Positions 1-8,832 of a DNA stretch of 64,000 nucleotides are shown here, piece after piece. The DNA comes from an uncultured Trichococcus sp. (GTDB taxonomy: Bacteria > Bacillota > Bacilli > Lactobacillales > Aerococcaceae), in contig NZ_OY760503.1 in NCBI RefSeq assembly GCF_963663645.1, forward strand, positions 1,183,501-1,247,500, read 5' to 3'. Positions within the stretch are counted from its first letter, which is position 1. Every line of letters begins with the position of its first letter. The notes beneath the pieces are model-generated. The model was given only the letters and a program-made list of their open reading frames with translations, was not told the DNA's origin and made no database searches. Position numbers and translations under genes: made by a program.

Positions 1-2
1 TC

Positions 3-803
3 GGCGCCAACTTTGCCGAGTCGATGGGAATGGGCGGGTTCAGCCCGTGGATAGGACTATTGTCGGCCTTTGTGTTCACTTCTTTGTTCTCGGCGATGCA
101 TGCGCTGGCGACACTGAAATACAAGGCTGATCATGTCATCAGCGGGGTAGTCATCAACCTGTTGGCAGCCAACTTCACCTTTTTCTTGGTGAAACTTTTG
201 TTCGATGGCGCGGCGGATACACCACGCCTACGGAACATGTTCGCAAAAGTGAACATACCGGTATTGTCCGACCTGCCGTTCATTGGCGATGCCCTGTTCC
301 GTTCTTATCCTACAACCTATTTGGCCTTCATCCTGGTTTTTGCCCTCGGGTTTTACTTTTTCCGCACACCTGCAGGCTTACGTCTGCGAGGGGTCGGCGA
401 AAATCCTGGTTCCATCGACACTGCCGGGATCAACGTCATGAAAATTAAATTCTGGGCGGTGATGCTCAGTGGTTCGATCTCTTCCTTGGGTGGAGCGACG
501 ATTGTGTTGACGACAAACGGAAACTTTTCCTTCAATACCATCGCGGGGCAAGGCTTTATCGCGATTGCGGCAGTCATTCTGGGGCGCTGGAATCCATACG
601 GCGTCATGATGGGAGCCTTGCTTTTCGGATTCGCACAAGCCATCAAGGACCAGATCCAAATCCTGGATTTTGCAAGTGCTATTCCGACTGAGTTCTTCTA
701 TATGCTGCCATACATCGTGACGTTATTGGCGCTTATCTTCACAGGAAGAAAAACGAGGGGACCAAAGGCGCTGGGTGTCCACTATGACGCGAGCGTGAGA
801 TGA
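3..803 (+). CDS. Nucleoside ABC transporter permease (NupQ/YufQ type), 5' end missing
   Basis: Inner-membrane permease of a BmpA-type ABC importer that brings nucleosides into the cell. The reading frame is open to the first base of the window, so the N-terminus lies outside; about 267 residues are visible against roughly 320 in the family. The visible part has several hydrophobic segments and the family-like stretches ADHVISGVVINLLA and GGATIVL. Its stop overlaps the start of the next gene (ATGA), so the two are translationally coupled. The pairing with a purine permease supports nucleoside/nucleobase salvage. Which nucleosides are carried cannot be read from the sequence. Confidence 0.85.
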   Translation, partial: GANFAESMGMGGFSPWIGLLSAFVFTSLFSAMHALATLKYKADHVISGVVINLLAANFTFFLVKLLFDGAADTPRLRNMFAKVNIPVLSDLPFIGDALFRSYPTTYLAFILVFALGFYFFRTPAGLRLRGVGENPGSIDTAGINVMKIKFWAVMLSGSISSLGGATIVLTTNGNFSFNTIAGQGFIAIAAVILGRWNPYGVMMGALLFGFAQAIKDQIQILDFASAIPTEFFYMLPYIVTLLALIFTGRKTRGPKALGVHYDASVR

Positions 804-2095
804 TGGAGCTATTGCAAGAACTGTTTCATGTGAAAGAGAAAGGCAGTTCCTTACGAACCGAAATGATGGCGAGCGCTACTTCATTCTTCTCGATTGTGTA
901 CATTGTGGCCGTCAATGCGCTGATTTTGTCTCAAGCCGGCATGGATTATAATTCTGTTGTGATTGCGACGATACTGACGACCGCCATCAGCAACATCCTG
1001 ATGGGACTGTATGCCAATTCCCCTTTGATACTGGCTCCCGGAATGAGCGATAATGCGTTCTTCACCTACATTTTGGTCGGCGCCTTCGCTTTTACTTGGC
1101 AAGAAAGCTTGTCGATCATCTTTATCGTCGGCTTGCTCTTCTTCCTGTTGACGCATTTCAATGTGGTCAATCAACTCCTCCGCTCCATCCCGGTGACCTT
1201 GATCAAAGGGATGAGTGCGGGAGTCGGCTTCTTCCTGATCTTCCTTGGCTTGAAGAATGGCGGTATCATCGTATCATCAGAGGGTACGATTGTGGCACTG
1301 AATAATATTTTTCAACCGGTGCCGTTGACGCTGTTGGCAACACTGCTGATCGGATTGATTTTGTTCGTCAGAAATGTAAAAGGCAACTTTTTATGGACGA
1401 TCATTTTCGGTGTTCTCATTTCCATTGCTTTAGGGGTAACGGACATCGGTTCCTTTTCCTATTCCTTTATCGATTTGGGTTCCTTGGAGCCGTTCATCTT
1501 GCAGCTTGATTTTTCGGGTATTCTGTCGATGGACTATTGGGTTGCCGTATTTTCGCTCTTGATTTTGGTCGTTTTCCAAAATTTAGGGACACAGGTCAGC
1601 TTTTTGACATCCGAACAACCCAAAGTGCTGAAACGAACGCTTAAATCAAACGCATTGTCAGTGATGATTGCAGGTCTGTTGGGATGCAGCTCCACCTGCA
1701 CAAGTGCGGAAGGCGCAACGGGCATAGCGGTGGGCGGCAGGAGCGGATTGACATCCTTTATGGTAGGCGTTTATTTTCTGTTCACCATTGCGTTGATTCC
1801 CTTCATTGCCCTTATTCCGCTGGCAGTCATCTCGGCTCTGCTCATTATTGTCGGCTCATTGTTGGCTGCCAACAATCTGAAAGGCATCAATTTTGATGAT
1901 TTCACGGACTATTTCCCGGCTATCCTAATGGTGCTGATGATGGTGTTGACGTTCAACATCGCGGATGGCATCGGTTGGGGATTTATTCTGTACACCTTCA
2001 TCAAAGTATTCTCGGGTGATCGACAAGCTGTTTCAAAAATGATGTACGGATTGACGGGTATCTTTATTCTGTATTTTGTACTGAAATTTATTTGA
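800..2095 (+). CDS. NCS2 family purine permease (AzgA/PbuG-like)
   Basis: Polytopic membrane transporter for nucleobases, most like the AzgA branch (adenine, guanine, hypoxanthine) by proton symport. The 431-residue length is normal. The hallmark is the segment around residues 295-315, SSTCTSAEGATGIAVGGRSG, matching the family EGATG...GGR(T/S)GL motif. Many hydrophobic segments run to the C-terminus. It overlaps the upstream ABC permease by 4 bp, so both belong to one purine salvage operon, and a terminator follows. Exact base specificity is inferred from family only. Confidence 0.88.
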   Translation: MMELLQELFHVKEKGSSLRTEMMASATSFFSIVYIVAVNALILSQAGMDYNSVVIATILTTAISNILMGLYANSPLILAPGMSDNAFFTYILVGAFAFTWQESLSIIFIVGLLFFLLTHFNVVNQLLRSIPVTLIKGMSAGVGFFLIFLGLKNGGIIVSSEGTIVALNNIFQPVPLTLLATLLIGLILFVRNVKGNFLWTIIFGVLISIALGVTDIGSFSYSFIDLGSLEPFILQLDFSGILSMDYWVAVFSLLILVVFQNLGTQVSFLTSEQPKVLKRTLKSNALSVMIAGLLGCSSTCTSAEGATGIAVGGRSGLTSFMVGVYFLFTIALIPFIALIPLAVISALLIIVGSLLAANNLKGINFDDFTDYFPAILMVLMMVLTFNIADGIGWGFILYTFIKVFSGDRQAVSKMMYGLTGIFILYFVLKFI

Positions 2096-2101
2096 AAATG
2101 C

Positions 2102-2136
2102 AAAAAGCTGGTCTCTTTTGGAGATTGGCTTTTTGC
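2102..2136 (+). terminator. Rho-independent terminator of the purine operon
   Basis: A stem with G-U pairs (AAAAAGCTGGTCTC, loop TTTT, GGAGATTGGCTTTTT) follows the NCS2 permease stop by a few bases. Confidence 0.75.
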
Positions 2137-2235
2137 CTTTTGGGCGATGTGCAGGGGTGGTGGTGCTTAGCTTATGCGGAGTAAATCGCTGCACCCTCCG
2201 ATTCTGCGCCTGAAAAACTGTATAGTAGTATGAGG

Positions 2236-2314
2236 TTGTCGAATGTCAGAAATCATTCGACAATTTTCCTCCAACGCAAGACGAAATAATCGAATACATT
2301 AAGGCTATTCGACT
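2236..2314. repeat. Tandem palindrome array C0, two units (TTGTCGAAT family)
   Basis: Two palindromes, 2236-2263 (TTGTCGAAT ... ATTCGACAA) and 2287-2314 (diverged arms), are separated by 23 bp, giving a pitch of 51 bp. It is a diverged relative of the TTGTCCGAT arrays at 40.6 and 47.4 kb. It sits downstream of the terminator at 2102-2136 in an otherwise gene-free stretch (2096-2544). The rest of that stretch shows only a weak cre-like box at 2466-2479. Confidence 0.7.
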
Positions 2315-2544
2315 AATTGGGTCCTGCTGCGCTTTGTTACTTTGTCTTCCGGTGATGACTTCATAACGGCTGTCTTCACAAGGGGCATGAAAGTCAATTA
2401 TATAAAAATATTCACATAGTGGATTGCACTATATGTGTAGGTGTATGATAAGGATATCGAAAGGTTGCAACCGTTTCGGATACCCATTTGTTTTTTGAGC
2501 ACTGTCCCTTCGGATTTATTATTCAGAGGAATGGAGTGTTGGAA

Positions 2545-2835
2545 ATGATTAGACAAAAAGATCAGAGCATGGTCCAGAGCAAATTCATCTGCCAGGAATG
2601 TGGAGCACAGATGCTGATATACCGCAGAAAAGCGGATCAGCGCAAATTGGGGCACGTCAAACATATGCATTGCCCGAATTGCAAGGAAACAAAAGCCTTC
2701 ACGGAAATCAAGGATTGGGACCGGAATGTCGTTTTCTGGGAAGATTATCAAAATGCGCTATTGACCGAAGCGGAAACGGACGAACTCTGGGATGCACTGT
2801 GGGCGCGCAGTTCCGAATCGTTATTGCACGGCTGA
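2545..2835 (+). CDS. Small zinc-ribbon protein of unknown function
   Basis: I do not recognise a named family. The 96-residue product has two CxxC pairs (Cys16/Cys19 and Cys43/Cys46) spaced as in a zinc ribbon, with a basic linker between them and an acidic C-terminal tail rich in Trp and Glu. The ATG at 2545 is chosen because GGAG lies 8 bp upstream; a GTG at 2536, behind AGAGGA, is a real alternative. The next gene starts 33 bp after the stop, so the two are probably co-transcribed. Such ribbons bind nucleic acid or protein; no role is assigned. Confidence 0.6.
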   Translation: MIRQKDQSMVQSKFICQECGAQMLIYRRKADQRKLGHVKHMHCPNCKETKAFTEIKDWDRNVVFWEDYQNALLTEAETDELWDALWARSSESLLHG

Positions 2836-2868
2836 ATGGGATACGAGCTGAAAGGAAGGCTGATAGGA

Positions 2869-3936
2869 ATGTATGAGGACAATATTTTTGAGGGTCATGA
2901 GGAGACAGCACGATTTTCTTTCGGAGCGGACTGGGAAGACTTGTTGGAAGAACTGCGCGATTATGAAATACCTGAAGAGAGATTGAGTGAATTGGCTGCT
3001 CAGGATGGTGGCTTTCCGTTCCTGGAACTGAATTTCCAAGAACTGCGCTATCTGAATTTGATGGATGAACAGCTCTATGTCGGAGAAAACGAATCTGCAG
3101 AATTCTACACAAGCATGGCGAACACCTACGGCACCAGGGGGATCGATGGAATCGAATATGCCCTCATGGATGACTTCGCGTATCATTATTTTCATGAAAT
3201 GATGACCGTTGAGGCGGTGGATCGCCAAGGCAGACAGTTCGTCATGGTCTACGGCATGCCCGATAACTGGGAGGAAATTAAGCGACAGGTAGAGGAAAAA
3301 GTCTGGGATCCCAGTGAGGAGGATGAAGTGGCGGCAGCTGATGGAACCGAGATGTGGGAACACCCGGATATGGTCATCAGCATGATCGATTTCCGCAACG
3401 AAATCATCAATCGGGCAGCGCTTGAGTTGCGCAAAAACGGCGTCCCGTTGGAACTGAATTTCCTATCCAAACGGATGTTCATTGACGATGTGCTCGTATC
3501 GAGGGCGATCACCCTTCAGATGCCGGGCATGATCGCGGCCTTTGAAAACATCTCCGCAAACTTCCGCGATGTCGACAATTTTGCGTTTTCGATGGACGAA
3601 AAAAGGATCTGCATCTTTTATGCAGACACGGATGAAACAATCGACCACATGCTTACGGCTTGCGGTAGGATAGCGAACAGATCGGGAAAACGGTCCGGAA
3701 TCGGTGAAGTTTGTTATGACACATTTCTGGATCGGGTCGAACGCGCGTTGTTCGAACTGATTTTCCTCGTCAACAAACCGACAGATGAACTGGATTTCGT
3801 GAGTGGGGTCGCGATGCAACGATTGGATTCGATCCGGGCAGGCGAGATGGAGTTGGGGGAACTGACCTTGGACGAGATCAACCGGCTGATGCTCAACTTT
3901 CCGGAGTTGCTGAATTTGGATTGGCTGTTCAAGTGA
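2869..3936 (+). CDS. Acidic protein of unknown function
   Basis: I do not recognise this 355-residue protein. It is strongly acidic, has no obvious signal peptide or membrane segment, and looks cytoplasmic. It carries no cysteine-rich motif, Walker motif or other catalytic signature that I can see. The start at 2869 is preferred over 2836 because AGGAAGG precedes it at a normal distance, while 2836 directly abuts the previous stop. It follows the zinc-ribbon gene closely and ends at a terminator, suggesting a two-gene unit. Confidence 0.65.
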   Translation: MYEDNIFEGHEETARFSFGADWEDLLEELRDYEIPEERLSELAAQDGGFPFLELNFQELRYLNLMDEQLYVGENESAEFYTSMANTYGTRGIDGIEYALMDDFAYHYFHEMMTVEAVDRQGRQFVMVYGMPDNWEEIKRQVEEKVWDPSEEDEVAAADGTEMWEHPDMVISMIDFRNEIINRAALELRKNGVPLELNFLSKRMFIDDVLVSRAITLQMPGMIAAFENISANFRDVDNFAFSMDEKRICIFYADTDETIDHMLTACGRIANRSGKRSGIGEVCYDTFLDRVERALFELIFLVNKPTDELDFVSGVAMQRLDSIRAGEMELGELTLDEINRLMLNFPELLNLDWLFK

Positions 3937-3948
3937 TATTTCTCCCTT

Positions 3949-3997
3949 AAGAAGGAAAGCCGCTCTCGCATGGATGCAGTTGCTATCCTTCTTTTTT
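3949..3997 (+). terminator. Rho-independent terminator
   Basis: AAGAAGGAAAGC pairs with GCTATCCTTCTT across a long loop, followed by a run of T. It separates the unknown pair from the ribose operon. Confidence 0.6.
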
Positions 3998-4025
3998 ACA
4001 GGCATAAACTTTTTACAGCTAGGGG

Positions 4026-4054
4026 TTGCAAACGGTTTCGAAGCGTGCTATATT
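4026..4054 (+). promoter_or_regulatory. Promoter of the ribose operon with overlapping cre-like box
   Basis: TTGCAA (4026-4031), a 17-bp spacer and TATATT (4049-4054) form a good sigma-A promoter. The -35 region is embedded in a near-palindrome, 4026-4042 (TTGCAAACGGTTTCGAA), which resembles a CcpA cre site and could give catabolite repression. Confidence 0.7.
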
Positions 4055-4057
4055 ATT

Positions 4058-4075
4058 TGTGTAATCGGTTACACA
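4058..4075. promoter_or_regulatory. RbsR operator
   Basis: TGTGTAATCGGTTACACA is an 18-bp palindrome with a single mismatched pair and a central CG, the shape of LacI-family operators. It lies just downstream of the -10 box, at the expected transcription start, where a repressor would block initiation. RbsR is encoded immediately downstream, so autoregulation is likely. Confidence 0.8.
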
Positions 4076-4101
4076 TTTACGGCTGATGGAGGTGAAGGGG
4101 A

Positions 4102-5085
4102 ATGGCGACTATCAAGGAAGTGGCAGAATTGGCGGGTGTATCCGTCGCAACCGTTTCAAGGTTCATGAACGACAGCGGATATGTAGGGAAGGCTTCACGC
4201 GAAAAGGTCGAAAAAGCAATCAAGTTATTGGATTTTTCACCGAATGAAGTGGCGCGCTCGCTCTACCAAAAAAAATCCAAGCTGATCGGGTTGCTGCTGC
4301 CGGATATCGCGAACCCATTCTTCCCATTGGTTGCTAAAGGTGTGGAAGATAAAATCAACGAGAACGGCTACAGCCTCATCCTTGGAAATGTGAAGGGGGA
4401 TGTCGAAAAGGAAAAAGAATACCTGAAAATTTTCGCGCAGAATAATGTGGCAGGAGTCTTGTCAGCAGTACAAGGGAGCACAAAAGAATTCCATGGCATG
4501 CCATTTGTTTTGTTGGATCGGGTCAGTGAGGATATCGAATTCGCCGTTCACACGGACGATTTCCACGGTGGCGAGTTGGCGGCGCAAGCCATCAGCGAGC
4601 GGCAAGCAAAACATGTCGTCATCATGGTCGGACCGAAAGATGTGCCTAGTTCCCATGATCGGCTTTCCGGAAATCTGAAGGTATTGAACGAAAAAAATAT
4701 CCCATACCAACTGTATCAAACCGATACGTATCAATTCGATTCGGCGGAAAAGACTGCGCAGCATTTTTTGGATCAATTTCCTCATGCGGACAGCGTGATT
4801 GCCTCCAATGACGTGTACGCATTGGCAGTCATGAAGGAAGCTATCAAAAGAGGGATCCGTATCCCTGAGGAACTTCAGATCATCGGCTATGACGATATGC
4901 CATTCGCTGCACTGATGTTTCCTGGGCTTTCCACGATTGCGCAACCGGCTTATGAGATAGGCTATCAAGCTGCAGATCTTCTCTGCAGACATATCGAAAA
5001 CAAAATCATTCTGAAAAAAAGGATACAATTGCCTGTAACGTTAATAATAAGAGAATCATTGAGGGAGAAGATGGAAAATGGGTAA
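4102..5085 (+). CDS. rbsR: LacI-family ribose operon repressor
   Basis: Cytoplasmic DNA-binding repressor. Residues 2-25 (TIKEVAELAGVSVATVSRF) are a textbook LacI helix-turn-helix. Residues from about 60 on form a periplasmic-binding-like sugar-sensing domain, with the typical GLLLPDIANPFFP opening and the late NDVYALAVMKE and GYDDMPFA segments. The length of 327 is normal. It is the first gene of the ribose operon, sits behind an 18-bp palindromic operator, and overlaps the ribokinase start by 8 bp. The effector is inferred to be ribose or a phosphorylated derivative from the neighbours. Confidence 0.9.
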   Translation: MATIKEVAELAGVSVATVSRFMNDSGYVGKASREKVEKAIKLLDFSPNEVARSLYQKKSKLIGLLLPDIANPFFPLVAKGVEDKINENGYSLILGNVKGDVEKEKEYLKIFAQNNVAGVLSAVQGSTKEFHGMPFVLLDRVSEDIEFAVHTDDFHGGELAAQAISERQAKHVVIMVGPKDVPSSHDRLSGNLKVLNEKNIPYQLYQTDTYQFDSAEKTAQHFLDQFPHADSVIASNDVYALAVMKEAIKRGIRIPEELQIIGYDDMPFAALMFPGLSTIAQPAYEIGYQAADLLCRHIENKIILKKRIQLPVTLIIRESLREKMENG

Positions 5086-5983
5086 TATTATGGTGTTAGG
5101 AAGCATTTCAACTGATTTTGTCGTCACAGCAGACAGACGCCCAGAAACTGGGGAGACCATTACAGGGAAGGACTTCAGGACCACTTTCGGAGGGAAAGGC
5201 GCTAACCAAGCGGTTGCCAGTGCGCGCTTGGGCGGACACGTTTCGATGGTAGGGACTGTAGGCAACGATCTTTTCGGTACGGAACTGATCGAAAATCTGA
5301 AACGCAATGGCATCGATACAAGCAATGTGGAACGGGTTACACATTTACCTTCAGGATCAGCCCACATCACGATTGTCGATGGCGATAACGCAATCATTTA
5401 TATCCCGGGTGCGAACAACGCATTCGAAAGCGCAAGGCTGCAACACCTGGAAACAGAACTGGAGAAAGTCGAGCTGATGGTCATCCAGAATGAGGTGCCA
5501 CAAGAGATTGTCGAAGCCGTTATCGGACTGTGCTTTGAGAAAGGTGTAAAAGTGCTGTACAATCCTGCACCTGCAAGGACAGTGGATGAGGCTTTATTGG
5601 AGAAAGTCACTTTCCTGACACCGAATGAGAGCGAATACAAAATGATGTTCCCTGAATTGTCCCTTTCGGAAGGAATCAAGAAATACCCTGGGAAACTCAT
5701 TGTCACACTTGGCTCCAAAGGCGTCTGCTACCATGATGGCTCGGTTGAGCGGAACGTTCCGGCGTACGTTGTCGGACCAGTGGACACTACCGGTGCCGGG
5801 GACACGTTCAATGGTGCCTTTGCGGTAGGCATCGCATCAGGAATGGATATCGAAGCCAGCCTGCAACTCGGGAATCTCGCAGCGGCGTTATCCGTACAGA
5901 GATTTGGAGCGCAAGGCGGCATGCCGACACTAGCTGAACTGAAGGAGAATGAGCATTATGAAAAAACATGGAATCTTGAATAG
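5078..5983 (+). CDS. rbsK: Ribokinase
   Basis: Phosphorylates D-ribose to ribose-5-phosphate with ATP in the cytoplasm. It is a PfkB-family kinase of 301 residues. The N-terminal signature GGKGANQAVASARLGG is near residues 38-53. The C-terminal signature DTTGAGDTFNGAF is near residue 235 and contains the catalytic Asp of GAGD. It overlaps rbsR by 8 bp and rbsD by 26 bp, so the three genes are tightly coupled. It supplies the pentose phosphate pool together with RbsD, which feeds it the furanose form. Confidence 0.93.
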   Translation: MGNIMVLGSISTDFVVTADRRPETGETITGKDFRTTFGGKGANQAVASARLGGHVSMVGTVGNDLFGTELIENLKRNGIDTSNVERVTHLPSGSAHITIVDGDNAIIYIPGANNAFESARLQHLETELEKVELMVIQNEVPQEIVEAVIGLCFEKGVKVLYNPAPARTVDEALLEKVTFLTPNESEYKMMFPELSLSEGIKKYPGKLIVTLGSKGVCYHDGSVERNVPAYVVGPVDTTGAGDTFNGAFAVGIASGMDIEASLQLGNLAAALSVQRFGAQGGMPTLAELKENEHYEKTWNLE

Positions 5984-6353
5984 TGATATCGCAAAAGTTT
6001 TAGCGGATCTGGGACATACAGATAAAGTTGTGATCGGTGATGCGGGCCTGCCGATACCGGAAGGCGTCAAAAAGATCGATTTATCCATACGTTTGCATGA
6101 TCCGGCCTTTCAGACTGTTTTGGAATTGTTGATGGAAGAGATGGAAGTGGAAAAAGTATTTTTGGCTGAGGAGATAAAGGAACAAAACCCGGACCAATTC
6201 GAGCGGACGATGGAGCGGATGGCAGGCGTTGACGTCGCCTTTGTCACTCATGAGACCTTCAAGGAAATGACAGGTAATGCAAAAGCCATTATCCGCACAG
6301 GGGAAGCGACACCTTATTCCAATATCATACTGCAATCGGGAGTCCTATTTTAG
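5958..6353 (+). CDS. rbsD: D-ribose pyranase
   Basis: Interconverts the pyranose and furanose forms of ribose so that ribokinase gets its substrate. The start at 5958 gives the usual 131 residues; an in-frame ATG at 5949 is only 1 bp from the AAGGAG and is rejected. The catalytic His20 lies in the conserved LGHTDKVVIGDAGLPIP segment, and the C-terminus ends with the typical TGEATPYSNIILQSGV. Known members form ring-shaped multimers. It lies between rbsK (overlapping) and rbsA (11 bp gap). Confidence 0.93.
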   Translation: MKKHGILNSDIAKVLADLGHTDKVVIGDAGLPIPEGVKKIDLSIRLHDPAFQTVLELLMEEMEVEKVFLAEEIKEQNPDQFERTMERMAGVDVAFVTHETFKEMTGNAKAIIRTGEATPYSNIILQSGVLF

Positions 6354-6364
6354 GAGGGAAAGAA

Positions 6365-7846
6365 ATGGAAGTTGTGATGAACGGAATCACGAAAAGTTTT
6401 GGTACCAACTCCGTTTTGAGGGGTGTTGATTTCACCATCAAGGCAGGAGAAGTCCATGCCTTGATGGGAGAAAATGGAGCCGGCAAATCGACGCTGATGA
6501 ATATTTTGACTGGACTTCACAAGCCGGATGCAGGCGAAATCTTGATTGATGGTACCCCAAAGCAATTTGATAGCCCTAAGGAAGCGGAGAACTTCGGATT
6601 GAGCTTTATTCATCAAGAAATGAACACGTGGCCTGAAATGACGGTAGTCGAAAATTTATTTTTGGGAAATGAAATCAAAAACGCTATCGGATGGATCGAC
6701 AACAAAAAAATGAGAGCGCTTGCTCTAGAGACGTTCCGTGAGTTGGGGGTAACCTTGGATCTGGATGAAGAAGTGAAGAACTTGTCGGTAGGGCAGCAAC
6801 AGATGATCGAAATCGCGAAGTCCTTGCTTTCCGACGGTGAAGTGATCATTATGGACGAACCTACAGCAGCCCTGACTGAAAGGGAAATCGAGGTATTGTT
6901 CAGGATTATCCAGAACCTGAAGCAAAAAAATGTGGCCATCATCTATATTTCCCACAGAATGGAAGAAATCTTCAAAATCAGTGACCGCATCACGGTCATG
7001 CGTGACGGTGTATCCGTTGATACGAAGCGGACAGCTGACACAACGAATGATGAAGTGGTGCGTAAAATGGTCGGCAGGGATCTCGCTGATTATTATCCGG
7101 CGAAGACTTCCACGATCGGACCTATCGTTTTCGAAGCAAAGAACCTTTCATCGGAACGGAAATTCCAGGATGTCTCCTTCCAAGTCAAATCAGGGGAAAT
7201 CGTTGGTTTTTCGGGACTTATGGGGGCAGGGCGGACTGAAATCATGCGGAGCATCTTTGGGATCGATCCGCTTGACGGTGGCGAAATGTACCTTGAAGAC
7301 AAGAAAATAACCATTACCAGTCCAAATGATGCCATCCGGCAAGGAATCGGCTTCTTGACGGAGAACCGGAAAGAAGAAGGCTTGATTCTCGATTATTCCA
7401 TCAGTGAAAACATCAGTCTTCCTTCAATAGACGGTTTCCGCAAGAATGGGCTGATCGACACACAAGCCGAGAAGGATTTTGTTGAGTTGCTGATGGAACG
7501 TTTGCAGGTCAAAGCCGAAGGGCGCGATGATATCGTGTCCGGATTATCCGGAGGGAACCAACAGAAAGTCGTTTTGGCCAAATGGATCGGCATCGGCTCT
7601 AAAGTCTTGATTTTGGATGAACCGACGCGCGGTGTGGACGTAGGTGCCAAAAGGGAAATCTATCAATTGATGAATGAGTTGGCGGATAGAGGTGTTGCCA
7701 TCATTATGGTTTCAAGTGATTTGCCTGAGGTGCTTGGTGTCAGCGATCGCATTGTGGTTGTGCATGAAGGGGAAATATCCGGCGAGCTGCAGCGTGGAGA
7801 GGCAACAGAAGAGAAAATCATGAAATTAGCAACGGGGGTAATGTAA
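6365..7846 (+). CDS. rbsA: Ribose ABC importer ATPase
   Basis: Energises ribose import at the membrane with RbsC and RbsB. It is a CUT2-type fused double ATPase of 493 residues. The first half has Walker [10 protein letters not shown] near residue 36, signature LSVGQQQ and Walker B IIMDEPTAAL. The second half has a degenerate nucleotide site (GLMGAGRTE in the Walker A position), signature [14 protein letters not shown] and LILDEPTRGVDVGAK. Such asymmetry is normal for this family. GGAGG lies just before the ATG, and the stop directly abuts the rbsC start. Confidence 0.93.
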   Translation: MEVVMNGITKSFGTNSVLRGVDFTIKAGEVHALMGENGAGKSTLMNILTGLHKPDAGEILIDGTPKQFDSPKEAENFGLSFIHQEMNTWPEMTVVENLFLGNEIKNAIGWIDNKKMRALALETFRELGVTLDLDEEVKNLSVGQQQMIEIAKSLLSDGEVIIMDEPTAALTEREIEVLFRIIQNLKQKNVAIIYISHRMEEIFKISDRITVMRDGVSVDTKRTADTTNDEVVRKMVGRDLADYYPAKTSTIGPIVFEAKNLSSERKFQDVSFQVKSGEIVGFSGLMGAGRTEIMRSIFGIDPLDGGEMYLEDKKITITSPNDAIRQGIGFLTENRKEEGLILDYSISENISLPSIDGFRKNGLIDTQAEKDFVELLMERLQVKAEGRDDIVSGLSGGNQQKVVLAKWIGIGSKVLILDEPTRGVDVGAKREIYQLMNELADRGVAIIMVSSDLPEVLGVSDRIVVVHEGEISGELQRGEATEEKIMKLATGVM

Positions 7847-8821
7847 ATGAAACTAGGGATACAAGCCTTAAAAAGTACCAAAGAAAAGGGTCCAACAACA
7901 AAAAAACTGAATAAATTAGGCCCTTTGCTCGCATTAGTTGTGTTGGTCATATTTGTCACCATCATGAACCCGAATTTTTTGGCTCCTGCCAATCTCCTGA
8001 ACCTTTTGAGACAAGTTTCCACAAATGCACTTATCGCTTTCGGTATGACCTTTGTCATCATTACGGGTGGGATTGACCTTTCGGTAGGTTCGACGCTTGC
8101 GCTCAGTAGCGCTTTGATGGCGGGCATGATCGCTTCCGGCCTGAACCCTGTCCTTGCGATGGGAATCGGCTTGCTGCTTGGCGCTTTCTTGGGGGCCTGC
8201 AATGGTGTAATGATCACAAAAGGGAAAATGGCCCCATTCATCGCGACACTAGCAACGATGACGATCTATCGCGGACTTACTTTGGTGTACACGGATGGGA
8301 ATCCTATCACCGGAATCGGCGACAGTTTCATATTCAAATACATGGGCCGTGGTTACCTTTTCGGGATTCCTTTCCCGGTAGTTGTGATGCTGCTCTTCTT
8401 CGGAGTGCTGTATGTGCTTTTGCACAAAATGACATTCGGCAGAAAGACCTTCGCACTTGGTGGGAATGAGAAGGCTGCGTTCATTGCCGGCATCAAGAGT
8501 GACCGCATAAAAATCGCCATCTATTCCATTTCCGGATTGATGGCTGCAGTCGCCGGCATCATCATCACTTCACGTTTGAACTCTGCTCAGCCGACTGCCG
8601 GTAATGCTTATGAAATGGACGCAATCGCATCCGTAGTTCTTGGAGGAACCAGTCTATCCGGAGGACGCGGAAGATTGGTGGGGACATTGATCGGAGCACT
8701 GATCATCGGAACGCTGAACAACGGTTTGAACCTGTTGGGTGTATCGAGTTTCTATCAGCAAGTGGTTAAAGGTGTTGTCATCATCATCGCTGTTTTATTG
8801 GATCGTAAGAACAAAAAATAG
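7847..8821 (+). CDS. rbsC: Ribose ABC importer permease
   Basis: CUT2 membrane permease of 324 residues with a basic N-terminal tail and about 8-10 hydrophobic segments. Family marks include the FVIITGGIDLSVGS stretch near residue 75 and the C-terminal VVLGGTSLSGGRGRLVGTLIG loop that contacts the ATPase. Its ATG follows the rbsA stop with no gap, so the two are translationally coupled. It passes ribose delivered by RbsB into the cytoplasm for RbsD and RbsK. Confidence 0.93.
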   Translation: MKLGIQALKSTKEKGPTTKKLNKLGPLLALVVLVIFVTIMNPNFLAPANLLNLLRQVSTNALIAFGMTFVIITGGIDLSVGSTLALSSALMAGMIASGLNPVLAMGIGLLLGAFLGACNGVMITKGKMAPFIATLATMTIYRGLTLVYTDGNPITGIGDSFIFKYMGRGYLFGIPFPVVVMLLFFGVLYVLLHKMTFGRKTFALGGNEKAAFIAGIKSDRIKIAIYSISGLMAAVAGIIITSRLNSAQPTAGNAYEMDAIASVVLGGTSLSGGRGRLVGTLIGALIIGTLNNGLNLLGVSSFYQQVVKGVVIIIAVLLDRKNKK

Positions 8822-8832
8822 GAGGAATAAAA

